From: L227-5C sp038209275
GTDB lineage: Bacteria > Chloroflexota > Chloroflexia > Chloroheliales > Chloroheliaceae
Direction of reading: 5' to 3'
Length of the DNA stretch: 19,241 bases
Assembly: GCA_038209275.1 (NCBI GenBank)
Contig: JBBQXW010000117.1
Span: 1-19,241, forward strand
Below are positions 1 to 9,300 of this stretch, in pieces. Each line of letters opens with the position of its first letter. The first letter of the stretch is position 1. Below the pieces are notes generated by a model that was not told where the DNA came from, did not search any database, and worked only from the letters and a program-made list of their open reading frames with translations. The position numbers and the translations under genes were made by a program.

Positions 1-61
1 ATAATAAAGCGATTATAGCACATCTTTTGACCCGTTTGCCTGAGATAGCAAAAAACAGAAC

Positions 62-128
62 CCGACCATGAATGGTCGGGCTAAAAACGGGAAGCTCATT
101 TATTTTTAGCCTGACCATTCATGGTCGG
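62..128. terminator. Nested hairpin, probable bidirectional terminator beyond clpB
   Basis: Positions 62-87 and 103-128 form a 26-bp inverted repeat with one mismatch and a 15-nt loop. Each arm is itself a hairpin: CCCGACCATGAATGGTCGGG at 61-80 (9-bp arms around GA) and GACCATTCATGGTC at 113-126. The outer structure is followed on the plus strand by five T (129-133) and on the minus strand by a T-rich run (complement of A at 50-55). This fits a factor-independent terminator usable from both sides. It lies about 90 bp beyond the clpB stop. The double-hairpin design also fits a small palindromic repeat element used as a terminator. Confidence 0.6.
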
Positions 129-157
129 TTTTTGCAAAAAATTGACGCGCACTCACA

Positions 158-204
158 AAAATGGCTTCTCATTATCAGAAAGAATGGTAAGGAGAAGCCA
201 TTTT
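158..204 (-). terminator. clpB terminator hairpin
   Basis: A 13-bp perfect stem (158-170 with 192-204; AAAATGGCTTCTC pairs with GAGAAGCCATTTT) has a 21-nt loop and begins 13 bp beyond the clpB stop codon. Read on the minus strand, the second arm ends in a run of five T, as in a factor-independent terminator. The CAC/GTG flanks extend the stem with a one-base bulge. Confidence 0.6.
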
Positions 205-216
205 GTGCCAGATTTA

Positions 217-2817
217 TCAAACTGGTAGGGTACTGGTTTCTTTATCCTGAAAAATCATTGCGCCGTCTTCCACATCCACCATAATTTGTGAACCGTCGCT
301 GAAATGGCCTTCCAGTAGCGCCATTGCCAACGGGTCGAGAATGAGTTGCTGGATGGCTCGTTTCAAAGGACGCGCCCCGTAAACCGGGTCGTAGCCCGTT
401 TCAGCCAGTAACTCTAGCGCTACGTGGGTCAGGTCGAGGGTAACATTGCGTTCGGCTAAACGCTGCCGCACCCGCGCCAGTTGAATATCTACGATTTTGG
501 CAATCTGGTCACGGCCCAGCGCCCGAAAGACAATAATCTCGTCTACCCGGTTCAAGAATTCCGGCCTGAAATGTTCGCGCAATTCACCCATCACCAGCTG
601 ACGGGCCTGGCTGTACGATGCCGGGTCGTGGCCCAGGTTAGTCAGGTATTGGCTGCCGGTGTTTGAGGTCATGATGACCACTGTATTCTTGAAATCTACC
701 GTTCGGCCCTGGCTATCGGTCAAGCGCCCGTCGTCGAGCAATTGCAGCAGCACATTAAAGACATCCGGGTGGGCTTTCTCGATTTCATCGAAAAGCAGCA
801 CCGAATAAGGTCGCCGCCGAATTGCCTCGGTCAGTTGTCCGCCTTCGTCGTAGCCGACATATCCTGGTGGCGCGCCGATTAAGCGGCTGACGCTGTGCTT
901 TTCCATATATTCGCTCATATCAATTCGCACTAGCGCCTGGTCATCATCAAACAAAAACTCGGCCAGCGCCCGCGCGAGTTCGGTCTTGCCCACCCCCGTT
1001 GGCCCTAAGAAGATAAACGAGCCTAGCGGACGGTTGGGGTCTTGCAACCCGGCCCGCGAACGCCGTACCGCGTTAGAGACCGCCTTGACCGCTTCTTCCT
1101 GCCCGACCACCCGTTTATTTAGTCGTTCTTCCATTTTAATCAGCTTTTCGATTTCGCCTTCCTGCAAACGGCTGACTGGCACGCCCGTCCAGCGGCTTAC
1201 AATTTCGGCAATCAAATCGCTGTCTACCTGTTCATTAAGCAAACGCCCGCTTTGTTGGGTTTCGGCCTCGACTTCTTTTAGCCGCGCTTCAAGCTCGGTC
1301 AGCTTGCTGTACTTCAACTCGCTGGCTTTTTGATAATCCTGCTGGCGCTGGGCATCCTCAATTTGGAGTTGTACCTGCTCGATTTCCTCTTTCAAATCGC
1401 GCACCTGGTCAATCGTTTGTTTCTCGACTTCCCAACGGGCAGTAAGCTGGTTGTTTTTCTCTTTCAGATTTTCTAGTTCCTGCTCTAGCTTCTCCAGGCG
1501 GTCACGGCTGGCGGTATCTTTCTCTTTTTTCAAAGCTTCACGTTCGATTTGAAGCTGGTCAATCCGCCGCCGCACTTCGTCCAGTTCGACTGGCAAGCTA
1601 TCAATTTCGGTACGCAGTTTGGCCGCCGCTTCGTCAATCAAATCAATCGCTTTATCCGGCAAGAAGCGGTCAGTAATATAACGGTTGGATAATACCGCCG
1701 CCGCAACCAGGGCCGAGTCGGTGAAGTGTACGCCGTGATGTACTTCGTAGCGCTGGCGCAACCCGCGCAAAATCGAAATGGTATCTTCAACGTTCGGTTC
1801 GTCTACCATTACGGGCTGGAAGCGGCGTTCCAACGCTGGGTCTTTTTCGATATGCTTGCGATACTCATCCAACGTGGTTGCGCCAATCATGTGCAGTTCG
1901 CCGCGGGCCAGCATCGGTTTGAGCATCTGGCTGGCATCCATTGCGCCTTCTGCCGCGCCCGCCCCGACCACGGTGTGCAACTCATCAATGAACAGCACAA
2001 TCTGACCTTTCGCGGCTTCTACTTCCTTCAGCGTCGCTTTCAAGCGTTCCTCGAACTCGCCCCGGTATTTCGCCCCGGCGACCATTGCCGCCAAATCCAG
2101 CGCGATAATCTTTTTGTTTTTCAAGCCCTGTGGCACGTCGCCCCGCACCATGCGGTTGGCTAAACCTTCCACAATCGCCGTTTTACCAACACCCGGTTCG
2201 CCTATCAGCACCGGGTTATTTTTCGTCCGACGCGAAAGCACCTGGACTGCCCGCCGGATTTCTTCATCGCGCCCGATAACCGGGTCAAGCTTGCCTTGCC
2301 GGGCCAGTTCGGTCAAATCGCGCCCATATTTTTCAAGCACCTGGTATTTACCTTCCGGGTTCTGGTCGCTGGCCCGTTGCGCCCCCCGAATGGTGGTCAA
2401 CACATTCAACACCGCGTCATGAGTAACGCCAAATTCGCGCAAGATTTTGCCTGCTTCGCTCTTGTCTTCGGTCAGGGCCAGCACGAAATGTTCGGTGCTG
2501 GTATATTCATCCTTCATTTTAGCGGCTTCTTGCTCGGCGACATCAATTAGTTTAATTACCGAATTGGTAAAAAGCCGTTCGGTAGCTGCCCCGTAAATGC
2601 GCGATTTTTTATCCAGCACACTATCTACCCGACTTCGCAACCGCCCTGGCGCGATGCCTAATTTAGCGACGATTTGGGGCGTAATGCCGTTTGGTTGGTC
2701 TAGCAAAGCCAATAATAAATGCTCCGGCTCTATCTGAGGGTGGTTACGAATTTCCGCATCGTTTTTAGCGTTCATAAGCGCTTCTTGCGCTTTTTCGGTT
2801 AGTTTATTAATTTCCAT
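217..2817 (-). CDS. clpB: ATP-dependent chaperone ClpB (protein disaggregase)
   Basis: Hsp100 disaggregase of 866 aa, the usual family length (E. coli ClpB is 857). Hexameric ClpB works with DnaK/DnaJ/GrpE in the cytoplasm, threading aggregated proteins through its pore using ATP. The sequence shows the N-terminal Clp repeat domain (about 1-145) and AAA domain 1 with Walker A GEPGVGKT at 206-213 and Walker B FIDE at 277-279. A charged middle coiled coil (about 400-530) marks ClpB rather than ClpA. AAA domain 2 has Walker A GPTGVGKT at 605-612 and Walker B LLFDE around 677. It ends in the conserved ClpB C-terminal small domain (PVYGARPLKRAIQQ). No IGF/IGL ClpP-binding loop was noticed, consistent with ClpB. 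The ATG at 2817 is preceded by AGGAGG (2829-2834), 11 nt upstream. It appears monocistronic, with its own promoter and terminators. Confidence 0.97.
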   Translation of the reverse strand: MEINKLTEKAQEALMNAKNDAEIRNHPQIEPEHLLLALLDQPNGITPQIVAKLGIAPGRLRSRVDSVLDKKSRIYGAATERLFTNSVIKLIDVAEQEAAKMKDEYTSTEHFVLALTEDKSEAGKILREFGVTHDAVLNVLTTIRGAQRASDQNPEGKYQVLEKYGRDLTELARQGKLDPVIGRDEEIRRAVQVLSRRTKNNPVLIGEPGVGKTAIVEGLANRMVRGDVPQGLKNKKIIALDLAAMVAGAKYRGEFEERLKATLKEVEAAKGQIVLFIDELHTVVGAGAAEGAMDASQMLKPMLARGELHMIGATTLDEYRKHIEKDPALERRFQPVMVDEPNVEDTISILRGLRQRYEVHHGVHFTDSALVAAAVLSNRYITDRFLPDKAIDLIDEAAAKLRTEIDSLPVELDEVRRRIDQLQIEREALKKEKDTASRDRLEKLEQELENLKEKNNQLTARWEVEKQTIDQVRDLKEEIEQVQLQIEDAQRQQDYQKASELKYSKLTELEARLKEVEAETQQSGRLLNEQVDSDLIAEIVSRWTGVPVSRLQEGEIEKLIKMEERLNKRVVGQEEAVKAVSNAVRRSRAGLQDPNRPLGSFIFLGPTGVGKTELARALAEFLFDDDQALVRIDMSEYMEKHSVSRLIGAPPGYVGYDEGGQLTEAIRRRPYSVLLFDEIEKAHPDVFNVLLQLLDDGRLTDSQGRTVDFKNTVVIMTSNTGSQYLTNLGHDPASYSQARQLVMGELREHFRPEFLNRVDEIIVFRALGRDQIAKIVDIQLARVRQRLAERNVTLDLTHVALELLAETGYDPVYGARPLKRAIQQLILDPLAMALLEGHFSDGSQIMVDVEDGAMIFQDKETSTLPV

Positions 2818-2852
2818 CTAGCTGCGTGCCTCCTGTTTTTCTTTGACACTTT

Positions 2853-2882
2853 AATATACGTTTAATTTTCTTTTCCTGTCAA
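2853..2882 (-). promoter_or_regulatory. Sigma-70-like promoter of clpB
   Basis: On the minus strand, TTGACA (2877-2882) is followed after 18 bases by TATATT (2853-2858). The -35 is a perfect match and the -10 matches in five of six positions. It lies about 35 bases upstream of the clpB start and points into it. No convincing CIRCE or HAIR heat-shock operator is seen next to it, so how heat induction works here cannot be read from the sequence. Confidence 0.6.
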
Positions 2883-3238
2883 TCTTTTTTATTAAATTCG
2901 GGATTCTTGGATTAAATTTGCATTCTTGATATGTGCATAACCTGTTTGTCTCGTAAGACTATACGCATTGCTAAATTAGAAGTTAGTGAGCATGGCGTTA
3001 GAACAGTGTTAGAAATACAGTTGATTACGTTTAGTTTCAGGGAAAGTTTGTGATTTGCAACACCGCGAATGGGTGAAGCTTGGCACTCAAAACGGGTGAG
3101 CAGGCACACGCCAAAAGAGTGACTTAGCTTATACTAAAGTAATGGTTTGAGGATTAAAATAAAGCTGTAAGAAAGAGAGACACCGAACCAAACCAAACAA
3201 ACTAAATTTTCTTTTTCTTACATAATCTTAATTTCTAT
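2883..3238. other. Intergenic stretch without a recognised gene
   Basis: About 350 bases between the clpB promoter and the pyrimidine-rich tract. A 65-codon minus-strand reading frame (2912-3109) has no family resemblance, no good ribosome site and an unconvincing composition, so I do not call it a gene. No tRNA, riboswitch or strong hairpin was recognised. Promoters or a small RNA could be hidden here but nothing supports one. Confidence 0.4.
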
Positions 3239-3268
3239 CTCCAATCTCCAATTCTCCACTCCAATTCT
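3239..3268. repeat. Short CTCCAATTCT repeats in a polypyrimidine tract
   Basis: Three imperfect copies of CTCCAATTCT (3239-3247, 3246-3255, 3259-3268) sit inside a longer plus-strand pyrimidine-rich tract (about 3203-3284). On the minus strand this is a purine-rich run full of GGAG. It lies downstream of the hybrid kinase gene, past its hairpin. The function is unknown; it may only be low-complexity sequence. Confidence 0.4.
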
Positions 3269-3289
3269 TCTCTCTAACTCCTCCATACA

Positions 3290-3318
3290 AAGTGCGCCGG
3301 TGAGCAGACGGCGCACTT
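3290..3318 (-). terminator. Terminator-like hairpin after the hybrid kinase gene
   Basis: A perfect 10-bp GC-rich stem (AAGTGCGCCG at 3290-3299 with CGGCGCACTT at 3309-3318) has a 9-nt loop and starts 46 bases beyond the kinase stop. On the minus strand the following bases are only weakly T-rich (TTTGTATGG), so it is an imperfect factor-independent terminator. Confidence 0.5.
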
Positions 3319-3364
3319 GCATTTCATAGGCTTGCGCTACAGTGGAGATAAATATGTCTAAAAT

Positions 3365-6300
3365 TTATTTGGTGGCCTGAATTTCTTCCGCCAGCGCCTG
3401 ACAAATTAAATGGTATTCTTGCTCAATGGCGCTCACTAACTCGGCGGCTCCTGTCAGGTTGCCACTTTTGCCTAATTTCTCTAAACGGCTGCTTAGTTCA
3501 GCCATTCTAGGCGCACCGAGGTTCTGGCTACTGCCCTTAAGATTGTGACCCGCTTGATGCACCCTTTTAGCATCATTTTCCTGAATAGCCTCTTGTAAAC
3601 CTACTAGCAAGGTTGGGGTTTCCATTTGGAAAGCTTCCGCTAATTCCTGAACAATATCCAGCTCATCTTCGCCTTGATATTGGCGCAATTCGGCCAGCAT
3701 TTGCTTGTCCAGCGTCGGCATAGTGTCGGGCAGCAACGCCGGATCAAGGTCGGTTTTTACCTCAGTGCTAGTGCCTGCCGAACGCAACCCTTCGACCTTT
3801 GCCGCTGGCCCTCTCCCGCCCGCATAATGCCAGGCCCGCTCTAAGGATTCCTGTAATTCTTTTACCTGAATCGGCTTGCTCAGGTAATCATCCATGCCTG
3901 CCGCCAGACATTCTTCCCGGTCTCCTTGCATCGCGTTGGCGGTCATGGCTACAATATAGGGTCTTTCTTCCTTTGACCAGTGCTTAACAATATAGCGACT
4001 GGCTTCCAGACCGTCTAATTCCGGCATTTGCACGTCCATCAGGATTAAATCGTAGCCCTGCCGCTCGATAGCTTCGATGGCCTCCAAACCGTTGCCCGCT
4101 ACATCCGCCCGGTAGCCCATCCGCTCCAGAACGCGCAAAGCCAGCTTTTGGTTAACGGTATTATCTTCGGCTAATATTATTCGCAAAGGCATACGCTGCC
4201 CGATAGTGTGGTCAAAGCGGCGTTCGATGGCCTCGGCCCGTTTAGCGTCCGCTTCTACCTCATCCCCTACCAGGACAGTCACCAGCGTGTTATAAAGCTG
4301 AGAAACCTTAATCGGCTTATTCAAGAACGCGGCAAAATGAACCCGTTGCGGCCCGACTTCTCGCCGCCCTAAAGAAGTCAGCATCACTAGCGGCAAGGCA
4401 TCGGCATCGCGGTAGCGCCTTAGCTCTTCCGCCAGCATCATGCCGTCCATTTCGGGCATCTGCATATCCAGAATTGCCACATCAAAAGTCTCGCCAGCCT
4501 TAATCAGGCTCAAGGCTTCCGGCCCGGAAGTACATTCTACCGCCTGTAAGCCCCAGCGTTGCACCTGCAAGCGCACGATTTTACGGTTGGTGGCATTGTC
4601 ATCCACTATCAAAACTCGTTTACCGTTTAGCTCTGGCTGGGTGGTTTCCAGATAAAGTTGGGGCGTGCGGGCAGTGGCCTCGGCCTGGATAGTAAAATGG
4701 AAGGTCGAGCCGTTCCCTACTTCGCTTTCTACCCAGATTTGCCCGCCCATCATTTCGGATAGCCGTTTACAAATCGCCAGCCCTAACCCGGTGCCACCGT
4801 AGCGGCGAGTAGTCGAGGCATCTACCTGGCTAAAAGAGCGGAACAAGCGGGCCTTGCCCTCATCCGAAATGCCTATGCCGGTATCTCGAATAGCAAAATG
4901 CAGTTCATAGAGTGCATTACTATTAGTATTAATAGCATTGGGGGTGGCCTTAGCGCCGACTGTCACCACTACTTCGCCATGCTCGGTGAATTTAAGGGCG
5001 TTAGAGAGCAAATTAACAATTATCTGGCGCAGCCGGGTAACATCGCCCAGCACCATTTCAGGCACGCCTGCCTCCATAATATAAGCTAAATCCAAACTTT
5101 TTTCGGCGGCTCTGGTAGCCAATAAGTCTAGCGAGGCTTCCAGACATTCGCGCAGGTCAAAAGGATGGGTTTCCAGTTCCAGTTTACCAGCTTCAATTTT
5201 GGAGAAATCCAGAATATCGTTGATAATAGTGAGCAAGGCATCGCCACTATAGCGAATGGTTTGGGCATAATCGTACTGCTCTTCACTGAGCGGAGTATCC
5301 AGCAATAGCCCGGTCATGCCGATAATACCGTTCATGGGAGTGCGAATCTCATGGCTCATGGTAGCCAGGAAAGCACTCTTGGCCTGATTAGCTTGCTCGG
5401 CATCGCCTTTGGCTAATTCCAGTTCGGCGGTGCGCTGCTCTACCTTGTGTTCCAGGGTAGAGTACAGCAAGGCGTTTTCGATGGCAATGGCGGTTTGGGA
5501 AGAAAGCAACTGTAAAATTTCCACTCGTTCCGGGGTAAAGGCGTTGGCGGTCAGGCGATTTTCCAGATAGATAATCGCACTTAATTTGCCCTGATATAGA
5601 ATAGGCACGCACAAAATCGCCTGGGGCTGGTTTTGGCGCACGTAGGGGTCTTTAGCAAAAGCGCCCCCTTTGCTAACTTCATTTAGCACCAAGACTTCGC
5701 GGCGGCGGGCTACATACTGCACAATCGCGGGCGAAAGCTCTCTACATTCTTCCAGTGGGATAGATTGCAAAATTTGAGGCTCGGCTATATCCAGACCGCC
5801 GACCATTTCTACCAACAGTTGCCCGTCCCGCTCCAAAATAAAACAACCGCGCTGCGCCCCGGCATTTTCCAGCGAAATCAGTAGCAGCTTTTCCAGCAAC
5901 TTACCCAGGTTAATCTCCCCGGCAATCGCTTGCGAAGCCTTGACTACCGTCATTAAATCCAGCGCATTGTCGGCCCGGCGGGTAGTAGTGGTGGTAGTGG
6001 CAAAGGTCATAGTAGTAGCTTCGCCCAACAAAGAAGGCAACGCGCCCGCCGTAACCAGGGCCGGATATTTCTTTTCCAAAGCGGTTGCCTTAGCTTTAGC
6101 ACCCCATTTCTGGTAGGCATAGCGCGCTTCGGCCAGATACACCAGCGCTACTTTTTCTTTGCCCAGCTTAAAATACAGGCGGGCGGCTAATTCATTGGCT
6201 AAAGCTTCATCCTGAAGGTATTCATTAGTTCGGGCTGTGCTGATGGCCTCATCGTAGAGGGTGCGGGCGGTTTGCTCTTGCCCAATCAATTTTGCTACTT

Positions 6301-9300
6301 CCGCTTCAACCAGCAAGTAACGTTGCCGAAAACTTTGCGGGTTGGCTTCGGCCCATTTTTTAAGCTGTTTTTGTTGCTTGGCGATAATTTTTAGGTAGTT
6401 GGCCTGTTCTTTTGGATTAGCCTGCGGATAAAGCGCCGCCAGCGTCAGCGAGTGAAAGAAATTCCAGTCTACTTGATAGGAAGAACCCAGGCCCGCCTTT
6501 ATCATTTTCTCGCAGCCTTGTAGCTGGGCTAGCGTAGCGGCATAATCCTCACTTAAAAAGAGCAACAACACTTTAAAGATGACGTAGTGCATCATGGCTA
6601 GAGGGGCTTGTACCAGCCCGGCGGCAAAGTCATTTTCATCAAAATCAGGGCTGCTCAGAGTTGATAAAGCTTGAGTTTCGCCCTGTAAGCTTTTGATACC
6701 CTGTAAATCTATGGTATAAACCGCCTGATTTTCAGTGCCTTTAGCGCGGCGGGCAAAATCCAGGTATTTAGTTAATTCAGTGCGTACTTCGTCCAGTACC
6801 ATACCCGTACCAAGCATAGTGGTAGCACTGATATTCAGGCACAGACCCGCGTTAAAGAAATCGCCGCCTTCCAGCCCATATTGATAGCCCCGCCGGGTGT
6901 AGGCTAAACTATCGCGTTGCCGACTGCTCCAGGGATAAATCATGCCGCCACTGACAAAATAGGTTTTGCCTCTAGCAATAGGGTCATCGAACTTATCGGC
7001 TAATTTAATCGCTAACTCGCCAAATTCGCGCCCGCCCTTAAAATCGCCTAGCTGCGAACCCACCACCAGACCATAGCAAGCATAGGCATACGGCGAGGCT
7101 TTGGTGTTCCCGGCCTTTAACGATAAACTCACACTCCGCAGCACTAACAAGGCAAACAAATTGGGGTCGAGCAAGAAAGCGGCTGGGCCTATGTTTTGTA
7201 GTACGGCTAAAGTCGTAATAGCGCTGGGGTCGGTGGCTTCGGGGAGCTTGACTAAATCCGGCGTTTTGCGCCCGCGCAACTGAAATTTTAGCTTCATAGC
7301 TTCGGTTAAAACCACCATCTGATTGATTTTTTCGGGCAAGGGCGCGTTTAGCAAGGTTAAAGCCTTGCGCCCGCAAGCAATCGCCTCAGCAAAGTTAGCT
7401 ACCCGCAGGTTTAAAATCACCTGCAAATCGTAAAGGTGGGCTTTTTCCAAATCTGCTTTAGCATGCGCTAGAGTTTGATTAAATAAAATCTGGGCTTTCT
7501 CAAAATTGCCTGTCAGGTTTTCACATTCGGCCTGTTCGGTATGCAGCGCTAAAGTTAGTTGATATTGGCTTTGCCAACTATCCGAGGGCAAAAGTTCAAT
7601 TCCGCTCATAATATATTTCAAAGCGAGCTGGTAGGCGGTAGAAGCTTTGGCCTTTTGAGCGGCTTGCAGATTGAGCCTCGCTACGGTAACTCTCTCGGCC
7701 TTATCATCCAGCAATTTAGCCCCGGCATCTAACTGGTTGACGATTTCAAACAGATTTTCTTCTAAAGCTTCGCCCTGACTGTTTTTCAAGACCAATCGCC
7801 CGATGCTTAAATGCACCGCCTGAGCTTCTTCTTCGCTCATCAAAACGTAGGCGGCTTGCTGTACCCGGTCGTGGGCAAATTTGTAAGAAACCCCCAGCGC
7901 CTCGTCATTTTCAGCCAGTATTTCCAGCAAGCGGTAGTCGGAACTGAGCGGCACGACCAGCCCCATTTCTAAAGCTTCGCGCAAATCGAGGGCAGTTTGT
8001 GGCACACTATGCTGGTAGACTGTGGCAAGCGTGCTGGCCTCAAACTGGTTGCCAATACAGGCCGCCAGCTTTAAGACTTGCTGGCAAACCAGATTCAGTT
8101 TTTGAAGTTTAGCCGTCATTAGCTCCACTACATTGTCTGTAATGTCGAGGCCTTTGATTTTTGCCATGTCCCAGCGCCATTGACCTTTTTGAGGGTCAAA
8201 ATCCAGAAGTTTTTCGGTGTACAACAGCTTTAAAAACTCGCCCGCAAAGAAAGGATTGCCACCAGTTTTTGCCAATAGTAATTCGGCTAATTCTACGGCC
8301 TGTTGTGGTTCGCAATACAAACCGTCCTGCACTAATTGAGTCAGGTGGTCTAAATTTAAGGGCGCAAGCGCAATCCGATTAATCGCAAGGCTAGTTTTGT
8401 GGAGGCTATCCAACATTAAAAGCAGGGGATGGGCTGCGTCCACTTCGCTGTCACGATAAGCCCCTACCAATAGTAAGGCGCGGTCTTCCGCCTCGCTCAA
8501 CAATAGCTCCATCAGCCGTAGCGAAGCACTATCGGCCCATTGCAAATCATCTAAAAAGATGGTTAGAGGATGTTCTTTGCGGGCAAAAACCTCGATAAAG
8601 TTCTGGAAAGCCAAATTAAAGCGGTTTTGGGTTTCGGTAGGCGGCAACTCCGGCAAGGGCGGCTGTGCGCCAATAATTAGTTCGACCTCTGGAATAACCT
8701 CGACAATAATCTGACCGTTGACCCCCAGCGTTTCTAATAGCGCTTCGCGCCATCCGGTCAGGCTAGTTTCGTCCTGGGTGAGCAACTGACGCACTAAATC
8801 GCTAAAGGCTTGAATGAGCGATTGATAGGGGATGTTGCGCTTGAACTGGTCGAATTTCCCGGCGATAAAATAGCCGCGTTGCCGCACCAGCGGCTTTTGC
8901 ACTTCATGGACTAAGGCCGATTTGCCCACGCCCGAATAGCCTGTTACCAGCATTAGCTCGGTACGGCCTTCGCTCACCCGCTCGAACGCCGCCAATAATT
9001 CGGCGATGCTGGCTTCACGCCCATAGAGTTTTTGCGGCAGACAAAAGCGGTCAGGTATATCTTGCTGCCCCAGAGTAAAGCTATCCGAACTGCCCGCTTC
9101 CAGCAGATTCAAGCACTTTTGCAAATCAGCCGCCACCCCGTAGCCATTCTGATAGCGGTCTTCGGCTGTTTTCGCCATTAGCTTCATCACAATAGCCGCT
9201 AAACTGGCCGGGACAGCCGGGTTGATTTTGTCGGGAGATAAGGGCTGCCGCGCCAGGTGATAGTGAACCAGTTCCAGTGCATCGCTAGTTTGAAACGGCA

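Noticed and set aside
72..284. 70-codon plus-strand reading frame over the clpB end
   Set aside because: It runs through terminator hairpins and the antisense of the clpB 3' end; no family resemblance.
3080..3106. Possible CIRCE heat-shock operator (TTGGCACTC, nine bases, then GAGCAGGCA)
   Set aside because: The left half is close to TTAGCACTC and the spacing is nine, but the right half matches GAGTGCTAA in only four of nine positions, and it lies about 200 bp upstream of the clpB promoter.
2912..3109. 65-codon minus-strand reading frame between the hybrid kinase and clpB
   Set aside because: No recognisable family, no convincing ribosome site, odd composition; likely chance.
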